Below the pieces are notes generated by a model that worked only from the letters and a program-made list of their open reading frames with translations, did not search any database and was not told where the DNA came from. Made by a program: the position numbers and the translations under genes. Positions 55,427 through 64,000 of a DNA stretch of 64,000 bases are shown in pieces. Position 1 is the first letter of the stretch. Each line of letters starts with the position of its first letter. This DNA comes from Suillus spraguei (Eukaryota; Basidiomycota; Agaricomycetes; Boletales; Suillaceae). The stretch spans positions 310,001 through 374,000 of the forward strand of contig JABCPU010000014.1 of the NCBI GenBank assembly GCA_016800925.1. Direction: 5' to 3'.

Positions 55427-56713
55427 TTAGACCAATTGTAATGGATGTCGTGAACACGGGGTAAGAGGGTATGACGTTATTATCGTTTTCGTCCGGAAAT
55501 CCCGGGATAATTTTCTCGAGTGTCCAACGGCGAATCGATATCCTGCATCACTGGAAGTCCCACACCAATATGAGAAAAAAAGCAAGGGAATCCAGGATAG
55601 GAAACTTGCTAGCATCAGTGTCCCCACGAAGATTATCATTGCGGGTTATACCTGAGTGTTGCTCATCACTGGAGATCGACAATGTCGGGGTCGGCGCACA
55701 TGACACTCATCATACAAAGCTCCGCTTCCCTATCATTAGCAGCAGTGGTGGTACCATAGAGCGAACGAATCACTTCAAGGAACTTGGGACGACGGATCAG
55801 CGTTGCAGATGCGAGGACATCAAACCACATCGACGTCTTGATGATAAATCGCATACTGTCACTGCATAATTTCAGTGCCCAGTTTGGCGCAGCATGATTT
55901 CGCTGGAGGACACCGAGTGAAAATTCGCAAGCGCTGTCGAGGAATGCTTACCACCGCCCTTATCTCCCAGAGAACAGGAAATAGGAGACCATGCAAAGGC
56001 TTGCAAGAGCATCGCCTTCCGTCACTGATGCACTTTGGATATGTGTGTACACGTCATGGTCCGCTGGTGCAGCGTAACTAATTGCACCTTGAAGTTGGGT
56101 GTTCCTGCAGGGAAAATCCGTAAGTAAACATGCAGCCTCTTGGGCTGAATCACTGGAATGTATGAGGCTTCAGATGGGTCTGTCAATGGAGCCGTCGGCA
56201 TGCAAGTACTGGATACGGAGAACATGGTCCATAGTGTTGCAATGATGCATTTTGTTGTACATTCAGGTTAGACTGTTAGAACTAGACACAGCGTGAGTCC
56301 TCAGTCGTGATGGAACAGACTAGATTGTAATGTACCTAGACACAGTGTGAGTCTAATATAAATAGTCCGTCAGTGTCTAAGTACAGTTCAAACGAATAGT
56401 GGCTCACCCTCAGTCGTGATGGAACAGACTGAGGGGAGGAGATAGCGTAATGTGACCTATATGGGTTGGTTCGTATTCCAACCATCTAACTCCGCTCATC
56501 ACGTCGGCATGCGTTGCATTAACATAGACCAGTTGTAATGAATGTTGTCAGCAGGATGGGGTAAGTGAAACCCAATGGGCTAGACGTTATTGTCTTCTTC
56601 GTCCGGGAAGCATGCATGGTACGTTGCAGAGAACTCGCTGGTGTGAGGTCGAGGCAGGATTGATCGCGTCCCTGCCAAAAGGAGGGCTTGAGTACTATGA
56701 TACATATATACAT
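55427..56713 (-). pseudogene. Fungal_trans_2 domain of the kinase/Zn2Cys6 locus, broken and partly duplicated
   Basis: Downstream of the Zn2Cys6 part, the minus strand encodes RPHTSEFSATYHACFPDEEDNN (56590-56660; it aligns with RPHISELSPMYNAHWSDSDDDN of the gene at 60238-61485, identities at RPH, SE and Y), then, after a 251-bp solo LTR, HADGSID, IHSSDSAQEAACLLTD, YAAPADHDVYTHIQ, TEGDALASLCMVSYFLFSG, LDSACEFSLGVLQRN and SMRFIIKTSMWFDVLASATL (55666-56270). Stops and frame changes disrupt it. Near 55690 it runs straight into a second copy of the linker (IVDLQ, HSGITRNDNLRGDTDAS, IIPGFPDENDNNVIPSYP; 55427-55680), which shows a recombination junction between tandem units. Confidence 0.75.
56274..56524. 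mobile_element. 251-bp solo LTR, family LTR-E
   Basis: Starts TGTTAGAACTAGACACAG and ends GCATTAACA, with a perfect TAGAC target duplication (56269-56273 and 56525-56529). Its short length and TGTTAGAAC start suggest a Ty1/copia-type LTR, which is an inference. It contains two copies of CTCAGTCGTGATGGAACAGACT. It splits the transcription-factor domain between NWS and LNVQQNAS. Confidence 0.88.
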
Positions 56714-59036
56714 TTAGTAACGATACGTCTTACATGATGATTCTAAGCTAGTCGTATAAGTAGAGGAAGGATATGCAGGCAGCATAACCCCGGGATAGTT
56801 TTCTCGAGAGTCCAATGGTGAATCAATGTCCATCATAACCGGAAGTCCTACAACGATATGAGAAGAAAAAAGGGGGCATTCCACGATAGGAGACATACGA
56901 GCGTCAGTGTCCCCGCGAAGATAATCATTGCGGGTTATACCCGGATGTCGCTCGTCGCTGAAGATCGACAATGTCGGGGTCTGCGGACTCGTACTTGGGG
57001 AAGCATAGTCATAGTCCGCCGAAAGTGATAGAATAGAAGGTTCCTGGTCATTTGGGCGTGGTCCAGCACCAGAATGCCCCTTGATCATTCCCTGTGCGGC
57101 AAGAAAATTTTTAATTTTTTCTCGTAGGTCAACGACCTTGTCGCGTCCCTTGAGGGATAGAATAAGTGGGACGATAAGGGAATGATATAGATAAATAACA
57201 TACACGCAACCATTCTGGACGCTTTGCGCCAAAACCAAGACATTGTAGACGAAGACGAATGCATGTTTGGCAGTTGCCATCGGGGCTGACCTGCTCGTCG
57301 CATTTCTGGGAAGGGGGGTGAGGATGAGCGTTTGATGACAAAGAAGTGACGATCGAAGATCGAAGGGGTGACGTGCAAAGTACCTACCTTCCGGCGGATT
57401 CTGCACGTGTAACAACCCGACTTGGCGCGCACAAAGTTGCTGGAGATTGACAATGTTGGGGCCTGGCTCATACTCGGGTGTCGCTCATTGCTGGAGGTCG
57501 GGGTCTCAGGGCTTGTACTCGGGTGCAAAGCACTATCAACAAATTGAACTGCTTCTTCGACAGGAGGCCGATCGGTAAGTGACATAGACCAGCAGCGGAT
57601 CATGAAATTCCAGTGTCTGTCAGTCACGTGAACACTGTGTGGACGGGGATGTATTTTCTCCTCAATAACTACTTGGCGCAGGATCTGGATGTCACGGGTC
57701 AAGTGACACCAGGGCACATTTCCCGTCAAAACCTGCAGGACATTTTGGTAAGCTGCTGCACTAGCAGAGGGAATGACTTACCTGAAGCATAATGTTACCA
57801 AAGGAATACATGTCGCTTTGAGTGGTGGCCACAGAAGTTGATTCTTCTCCGGAAAGAAGTTCAGGAGCTGCCCATCTTGTTGCTCCTGGATGACCAGTCA
57901 TTTTCGCGAGGTACGTCATGCCGGTCAACCTTTTAAAAGTTCCGGAAAGGCCGAAATCTGCAAGATATGCCTTTCTATCACCACTGATGAGGACGTTGGT
58001 CTTGCAACTGGTCATTAATATGTGACAGATAGAATAAATAATGGATCTTACACCAGTGAGATCTCCATGAACGACGGGGTTCAAGTTCGTATGTCCGTCT
58101 TTTGCCAAACTAAATGTATGAACTGACGTAAAAAGTTATTCATTTTCCTTAGGACAAGCACGTTGTCACCCACGATAGTTGAGGCCAGCAGTAATGTCAC
58201 GAAGCTTGTACACGAAACAATGAACTCGGCTGTGCAAACTAGGAACGTGTCTTAAGTGCTCACCAAAAGCAGACGATCATGCAGCCCAAGGGTCTCGTTG
58301 TTCTTGTCGAGAAACGACGTCAGAGTGCCGTTGGTCATCCACGGAGCAACCAAAGCCACTGAAGGGCCGAAGTCCGAAGTTGTACCCATAAATTTCAAAA
58401 TATTAGAGTGTCGCAACCTCTTCCAAATCCCAAGCTCTCTCCGAAATGTCTAAGAAACCTCAACGAGAATTTGATCCTTCCCTCAGAAAGAACATTACCT
58501 CGGCACTAAAGTATTGTGGTCGAATTACTTTGACAGCGACCTGCGGGTGAGTGTTGAGTTAATAAACGTGGAAGAACTGTAACACTCGTACGAACATCTT
58601 CATCGCCGTCTGGTCCGTGGTGTATACACTTGTAAATATTTCCGTATGTGCCGCCGGAAATCGGGTCTGTGCTGTATCGGGTGATAGACCCGGTTAAGTC
58701 TGAGATGACAATTGAAGTGATCAGCTGAGTGGAGCGAGCGACATTTGGAGTAGTAAGTGGGGATGTTTCGAGAGTATCAGTAAATCTTCGTTGATCTGCT
58801 GTCAGAGGACTGCTAACTCCGGTGTCCGTTCCAAAACTTGAATTGGCTCTGCGAAGTTTTTGTGTTGATAGTTTCCTGCCTGGTATGACGTATGGATGTT
58901 GACGATGTTGCGCTGCTGAACGGGGAGAACGAGAACGATGCCGCTGTGCACCCGAGTTGGCCGTACTGGAAGAAGAAACTGTGTCCAGAGGGAAAGTACG
59001 ACCAGAGTCTGGTTGCATGTCCATCTCAGGCTGCAT
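56714..59036 (-). CDS. Predicted fusion of a TKL-like protein kinase with a Zn2Cys6 DNA-binding domain
   Basis: Nine exons with GT-AG introns (58541-58595, 58450-58498, 58205-58263, 58123-58173, 58001-58051, 57733-57781, 57306-57387, 57137-57203) give 1860 coding bases, 619 aa, in frame. Residues about 1-110 are Ser/Pro-rich. The kinase domain (about 113-390) has GGTYGNIY, VAVKVIRP (Lys), IWKRLRHSNILKFMG, HGDLTGTN (catalytic Asp), ADFGLS, RWAAPELL, SDMYSFG and RCWSMSLTDRPP, so it is probably active. A 40-residue linker with ERHPSMSQ leads to CYTCRIRRKKCDEQ and CQTCIRLRLQC (about 437-466), a full six-Cys zinc cluster. The end (to 619) has another SPSTSPQTPTLSIFSDERHP linker. A TATAAATT box lies at 59123-59130. 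The normal C-terminal regulatory domain is downstream and broken. The alternative is two genes, the second starting at MSQAP, with no intervening stop. Confidence 0.78.
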
Positions 59037-59122
59037 AGAAAATATGGCGGCTGTAGTCTGCGAGTGGTGGTTGTGTTATCGACGGGAAGGGTGGTGCATG
59101 AGAGCTGAGACACCGATGCCTC

Positions 59123-59130
59123 AATTTATA
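59123..59130 (-). promoter_or_regulatory. TATA-like box of the kinase/Zn2Cys6 gene
   Basis: TATAAATT on the minus strand, about 90 bp upstream of the chosen ATG. Position and sequence fit a core promoter, but short AT motifs are common by chance. Confidence 0.4.
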
Positions 59131-59214
59131 CAGCATTGCATGCAACTTACGTGAAATGAACTGTGCCCGTACCAGATTGATATTTTCGGCGCTACGTGGT
59201 AACCGAAGGGACAT

Positions 59215-60237
59215 TGAAGCTCACACTATGCAGTGCAGAACGTAGCAAGTGAAGTGCCAGTGACATGCGCATCAAGTGCGCTTAAAGTCCCGCTGGACAT
59301 GGGCCGATCATACTCAACTCAGTCCAACAATCATCAAAAAGGAAACCTGTGTAGAGTCTGTTTCATGAACATCTTGCGATAAGAGGCTAACGAGGGCGGG
59401 AGAAAGGGTCTATAAGAACAAGGTACGATCTCAGTCTCTCTCGAAAAACTCTTATTAACATGCGTAATACCTATAAGAACAAGGTATGCTATTCCTTTCG
59501 TCAGTTAACGCTGACGAACGAGAATCTACAGACTTACATCTCAGTCTCTCTCGAAGAAGTGAGATGTTTCTACGCTACGGCGCTGAACTTTATAGTAAGT
59601 GAAAAGGAAACGAAAATTTAGACATAACTCGTTGACATATATTGTAGAGGCTCGGCCGCCGACGTCAGCGCGCCGCACCCCATTGGCCTCTTTAGGCTTG
59701 CGCTCTCAGCTTCTTCGGATTCTTCGGCCATTCCCTTCTCTTCTCTCTCTGGTGCGTCGGACTTCAACAGAACACCAATCCGTAAGCACTAGAGTAATAC
59801 CAGAGAGCTCTCGGGTGGTTTATTACAGCTGTATGCAGAACAGCTGAACGTCGAAGATAAAATAAGAAAACGTTGATTGGATATTCTTTCTTAGGACTGG
59901 CCTAGCGTTCTGCAAACAGCTATAAAGAGATTAGGTCGTATTAGTAATACTTTTTGGGGTTAACTTCAACCCTGTCCCTCGCCATACATACATCATGGTG
60001 ATATACTTAATTAGAGATAGATCAACGGATAAATCATTTGCGAGGCATGTATAAACGACAACTTGTAGGGTATGCGAATAAAGAGCTTTCAGAAAACTAT
60101 TGCCGCGCCGCATGCAGTACACTACTTCAAAAGGGGCCTCAGGCCGGACACCTTTAAATAAGTCAGGTTCAAGTCAGGTAAAAAAAAGATCATATGTCGT
60201 AAGATAGCACTTTAAACAAGAAGCACGTCTCGCATGA
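59215..60237. other. Spacer with short direct repeats
   Basis: CTATAAGAACAAGGTA occurs at 59410-59425 and 59471-59486, and TCTCAGTCTCTCTCGAA at 59429-59445 and 59539-59555. These may be remnants of a short LTR. No gene recognised. Confidence 0.5.
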
Positions 60238-61485
60238 CTACGCGCCAGTCCAAAGGTGTCCCCCTTCTCGGCTCGTCCAAACTCGCCTCATAAGATCACA
60301 GACCAGGGCACAGTTCCCCGCTGTCCCCATCTGCTGTTCCTGCAGGAGCTTCAGGAAGTAGTCGCGGAATTCAGGGACATCCGTCAGGCAGCCGCAGACG
60401 CATATGTTGAACACCATACCATGCACGACACGGCTCGCCATGCTGACTTCTTCAGCACGCCTGAGAAACTTGACTGTTTCTGCGATGTAGCCCATGATCT
60501 CTGGACATTGTGGGTAGTTCCCGGATATAACAGAGTGGAGGTAGACAAGGGCAGACGCGCGGAATACTGCAGAGGTGAGGCGAGATATTTCTGCGTCAGC
60601 AGGGTGGGCGTTATCATTATCATTGGTAGTCTTCAGTATGTTTTCGATACGTTGCCCGCGTCTGACGAGTTCAGGAACGCTGAGGCTACGAGTGCGCTCG
60701 ACATCTTCCTTCCAGTATGCGAGGTCAACGATTTCAGCAAGGGCGATAACGTTGCGGGTTTCACATCCCATGACATCCATCATTGAAAGCTCCGGCCTGC
60801 CGTCACTAAAGGCAGTGCCAGACGGATCATGGAGCAACCGGGGTACTTCAAACATTGGACGACGGATCAAAGTTGCAGAGGCCAGGACATCAAGCCATAT
60901 GGACGTCTTGATTATAAACCGCATGCTGTCAGTGCAGGATATCAATGCACTGACTGGCGAAGGAGGGTTTCGCTCGAGGAAGGTGAGGGAAAACCGGCAA
61001 GCACTGTCGAGGAATGCTTGCCATTGCCCCTGACTGCCGGAGAAGAGGCAGCAGGAGACCATACAAAGATTTGCAAGAGCATCTCCTTCTGTGACCGGTT
61101 CTATGACCTTCTGGATGTGTCCGTACACATCAAGGTCTCCTGGCGCACTGTAACTAATCGAACCACCTTGGGTACCCCTGCGGTACAAATCCGCAAGTAA
61201 ATATACAGCCTCTCGGGCTGCGTCACTGGAATGTATGAGATTCCAGACGATGGCGTCAATGGACCCATCGGCATGGGAGAACTGAATAGGAAGAACATGT
61301 TTCATGTAATATTGCAATAGCAAGTTTTGGTAGCCGTTCAGATCAATCCAGTTCTGATGAATGGGGTTGACGGAGGCGGGCAAGCGGTATCCCGAGGGTA
61401 TGATGGTGTAGTTGTCGTCGTCGCTGTCTGACCAGTGTGCATTGTACATTGGAGATAATTCGCTAATGTGAGGTCGGGACAACAT
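60238..61485 (-). CDS. Fungal_trans_2-type transcription factor domain protein lacking the zinc cluster
   Basis: An intact 415-aa frame. It matches the C-terminal regulatory domain of Agaricomycete Zn2Cys6 factors: NWIDLNGYQNLLLQYYMKHV (about 46-65), DAIVWNLIHSSDAAREAVYLL, GDALANLCMVSCCLFSG, SMRFIIKTSIWLDVLASATL, ELSMMDVMGCETRNVIALAEI, LSVPELVRRGQRIENIL, FRASALVYLHSVISGNYPQCP and LMRRVWTSREGG near the end. No CX2CX6C cluster is seen upstream, and TTATATATAT (61528-61537) lies about 45 bp upstream of the ATG, so it may be transcribed as a stand-alone domain. It could act by interfering with full-length partners, or it may be a truncated copy. The next paralogue starts 1.8 kb further. Confidence 0.8.
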   Translation of the reverse strand: MLSRPHISELSPMYNAHWSDSDDDNYTIIPSGYRLPASVNPIHQNWIDLNGYQNLLLQYYMKHVLPIQFSHADGSIDAIVWNLIHSSDAAREAVYLLADLYRRGTQGGSISYSAPGDLDVYGHIQKVIEPVTEGDALANLCMVSCCLFSGSQGQWQAFLDSACRFSLTFLERNPPSPVSALISCTDSMRFIIKTSIWLDVLASATLIRRPMFEVPRLLHDPSGTAFSDGRPELSMMDVMGCETRNVIALAEIVDLAYWKEDVERTRSLSVPELVRRGQRIENILKTTNDNDNAHPADAEISRLTSAVFRASALVYLHSVISGNYPQCPEIMGYIAETVKFLRRAEEVSMASRVVHGMVFNICVCGCLTDVPEFRDYFLKLLQEQQMGTAGNCALVCDLMRRVWTSREGGHLWTGA

Positions 61486-61659
61486 ATTGCGCTCGATTGG
61501 AGCCCCGCCAAGTTGAGAATTAGGACATTATATATATCCGGTAAGGATGCGGGTTTACACGATAACCGACGTATGATTCCTGAGCCGTATTGGGTCGTCC
61601 TCAAGGCCAGACTGCACTCAGGCATAAACTCGGCTTACGGCCCGAAGCTTCTTTAATCG

Positions 61660-63253
61660 AGGAATTTTCGAAGAATCGCTAAGCTGTGATCCAGATGTTT
61701 TGAGGCCTGTGCAAGTTGAGGGGAAGGCTGTGGCCCTTTAGACGATTGCAGGTGAAGGACGAGTAGGCTATCGTCTAGTTGCAGCCCGGAGGAAACGAGG
61801 TTACAGCAAGCCTTTGACATAATTAGAAAACGAGTGTGTTGCAGGGTGAATTGAAAATATAAACAAACGTCAGTTTAACCGCAGGACCTATCCTCAATGG
61901 GGCTGAAAGCACATTATGGTTCTAGTCTAGATGCCAGCTCGCACAACGTTTTGTTTAGTTGTACGCTGTCGAGAGCTTTTGAGCCGTGACTAGTCCACCT
62001 AGAATGAACGAGTGGTATTCCTTGAATACAGTCCGGCTAGGACCAAGAGCCGCCCCACAGATATCATGAACTTGAACAATGCCAACAATCAATTGGCCGA
62101 TGTGAAAACGCACAGCGCGGCGCACTGTCACTAGGGAACATTCCCTAATTAACGTTTAGCCTTTGAACAGCTGACGTCGAAATGGAAACTTACGAAGAAA
62201 TGAACTTGCTTCACCTTGAAAAAGCAAACTTTGTCGAAATTCTGGGCACCCGTTGCGTGATTGGCACCCCAAACCCTGCAATCTTCCGAAAGGAAGCTCG
62301 CCCAGTTTGCTATCTGCACATAATAACAATAATACTCCCAGGACAAAGCTATTGCAGTACCAGAGTAGAAGGCGATCACGTCAATCTCCGACAACTGAAT
62401 GATGCGCCCTCACAAATCGCCATTGGTCCGTTTGCATGGACGTCGGGAGTAAGTCATCATCAGTCACCGGAAAGTAACCGAGCCAATTTATGGGGATTTC
62501 CCTATATTTCCGCACTTTGCCAGGGCCCTGGATATTGCTATCAAAGAGGGTCGCAGCGCTACCGCCGCGGGGTTGCTGGGACGTTTTGGAGTGCCGCTGC
62601 GAGCACCAGTTATGTAACTTGTCAAAGCAATCCTAGATCGGTCAATATCACTACTGAATGTTTTTTTCTCCTTACAACTCGTGGAAGGTGAATATAACAC
62701 TGGAAGGTTGTGATGATGAAATCCCGCCAGAGTTCTTTGACTAGCTTGATCCAACTTTGATATGAATACCTCAGGGGGGGATCTCGGGGGTTATTGTTCT
62801 GAATAGAACCTTTTATGTTCCGAGCAGCTCGCGGAAGACTGTCATGGGACCACTGGAGAACGTTAACCGAATTTCAGAGAGTGGACCAATTTGAAACAAC
62901 ACGCATATATATATGCGGATGAGGAAAGTATTACAAAATGATAAGCAAATTAATTCGGCTCACCGGGACTAGCGGCAGTGCTAAGATGGCATCATGCGGT
63001 GGCGGACTTGGCGGTACCTGTGGAGATGATAATCTCTAGAAAAAAAAATACATAGCATTTGTGTGAGTCGTGTGTAGTATGGGCACAGATGCAAATTCCA
63101 GAGGCATGTAGTGTGATATACAACTTGTGTGGTATGAAAATGGAGATGTTGAGGAAATAGTTGGCAGCGCTGCACACCAGGCGAGCACCGAATACTTTTA
63201 ACAAAACATGAGAGTCAGGTAGCAATGAAGGGAAATGGTTTAATGGGATAGCC
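61660..63253. other. Intergenic; only weak open frames
   Basis: A 169-aa plus-strand frame (62182-62691) and an 88-aa minus-strand frame (62488-62754) overlap. Neither shows a motif that I recognise. Either could be a decayed gene fragment. Confidence 0.4.
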
Positions 63254-64000
63254 TTATACAAGAAGCATTTGGGAGTGTTGCATGACAACACGCCAGTCTA
63301 CGGGCTCCCCTCGTTCTCGGCTGTTCCACACTCGTCTCATAAGTTGAGCAACTCCAGAACAGTTCCCCACCACCGTCTCAGTCTGCTGCTCCATCAGGCG
63401 CCGTATAAAGTAATTGCGGTATTGAGGGTCATCCGTCAGGCAGCCACATATGCATATGCTGAACACGACGCTGCGCACCACATGGCGTGCTGTGCTGACG
63501 TCCTCAGCACGTTTGAGACACTCGACTGTTTCTGCGATGTTGGACATTATCTCTGGACATTGTGGGTGATCCCCAGAGATGACGGAATGGAGATAGACAA
63601 GGGCAGACGCGCGGAATACGTCAGACGTGAGGCGCCGTCGCCGTAACTTTTCTGCGTCGAGACCATGGAGACGTCCAGGGTCATTGATAGACTTCAGGAT
63701 CGTTTCAATTTCTTGCCCGCGCCTGACGAGTTCAGGAACGCTCAGTCTACCTGCGCGCACGCATTCATCCTTCCAATATGCGAGATCAGCAATTTCAGCG
63801 AGCGCGAGGACGATGCGGTTTTCGCATCCCATGACACCCATCATAGAAAGCTCCACTTCCCTGTCATCAGCAGCACTGGTGGTACCATAGAGCGAACGAA
63901 TCACTTCAAGGAACTTGGGACGACGGATCAGCGTTGCGGATGCGAGGACATCAAACCACATCGACGTCTTGATGATAAATCGCATACTGTCACTGCATAA
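63254..64000 (-). CDS. Fungal_trans_2-type transcription factor, C-terminal part (runs off the window)
   Basis: The frame is open to the window end (LCSDSMRFIIKTSMWFDVLAS at the edge) and continues beyond it. It includes ELSMMGVMGCENRIVLALAEI, DLAYWKDECVRAGRLSVPEL, RRGQEIETIL, VFRASALVYLHSVISGDHP and LMRRVWNSRERGEPVDW, then the stop. It is clearly a paralogue of 60238-61485 over its whole length and of the broken domain at 55666-56270. It probably binds DNA through a zinc cluster outside the window. No internal stops are present. Confidence 0.85.
   Translation of the reverse strand, partial: LCSDSMRFIIKTSMWFDVLASATLIRRPKFLEVIRSLYGTTSAADDREVELSMMGVMGCENRIVLALAEIADLAYWKDECVRAGRLSVPELVRRGQEIETILKSINDPGRLHGLDAEKLRRRRLTSDVFRASALVYLHSVISGDHPQCPEIMSNIAETVECLKRAEDVSTARHVVRSVVFSICICGCLTDDPQYRNYFIRRLMEQQTETVVGNCSGVAQLMRRVWNSRERGEPVDWRVVMQHSQMLLV

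Noticed and set aside
62182..62691. 169-aa plus-strand frame as a gene
   Set aside because: No recognisable motif, no paralogue in the window and an equally open opposite strand, so it is left as unassigned sequence.

Overview
The window looks like repeat-rich nuclear DNA of an Agaricomycete (mushroom-forming basidiomycete); the species cannot be named from the sequence. Support: spliced genes with roughly 49-82 bp GT-AG introns, Plavaka-type transposases, FunK1 fungal kinases, a DUF6532-like protein, a TKL-like kinase with an HGDLTGTN catalytic loop, Fungal_trans_2-type Zn2Cys6 factors, and Ty3/gypsy chromoviruses. Family names are given from memory of family motifs; no database was searched. 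No rRNA, tRNA or CRISPR was found.

About 0-54 kb is a graveyard of nested mobile elements. Two gypsy elements are full length: LTR-A (6021-13924, minus strand) and LTR-B (29942-37579, plus strand, 5-bp target duplication ATTAG). Both seem to use Tf1/sushi-like self-priming: 11 nt just inside the 5' LTR are complementary to the predicted first 11 nt of the transcript, 34 nt from the TATA start. Each carries an extra gene between the chromodomain and the 3' LTR: an intron-containing antisense gene in LTR-A and a sense zinc-knuckle ORF3 in LTR-B. Solo LTRs of at least six families are scattered around them, most with clear target duplications. They interrupt older genes: Plavaka copies (3.9-6.0, 21.1-24.0, 29.2-29.8 and 43.6-46.7 kb), FunK1 kinases (17.6-18.9 and 46.8-51.4 kb), DUF6532-like genes (16.7-17.2 and 51.9-55.0 kb) and another lineage-specific family (1.3-3.5 kb). 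Removing an insertion together with one target-site copy restores the reading frame in several cases. Premature stops are mostly TGA where CGA (Arg) is expected, a sign of CpG decay. A satellite built from 7-bp units that switches strand fills 24.8-29.2 kb.

About 55-64 kb is more gene-like and lies on the minus strand. Its key locus (56714-59036) is predicted to encode a 619-aa protein joining a complete TKL-like kinase domain to a Zn2Cys6 DNA-binding domain. A broken Fungal_trans_2 domain follows it, split by a 251-bp solo LTR. Two related Fungal_trans_2 genes follow (60238-61485, and 63254 to the window end), with an older broken relative at 39.4-40.0 kb. The cluster looks like a tandem transcription-factor family from which a kinase/transcription-factor fusion arose.
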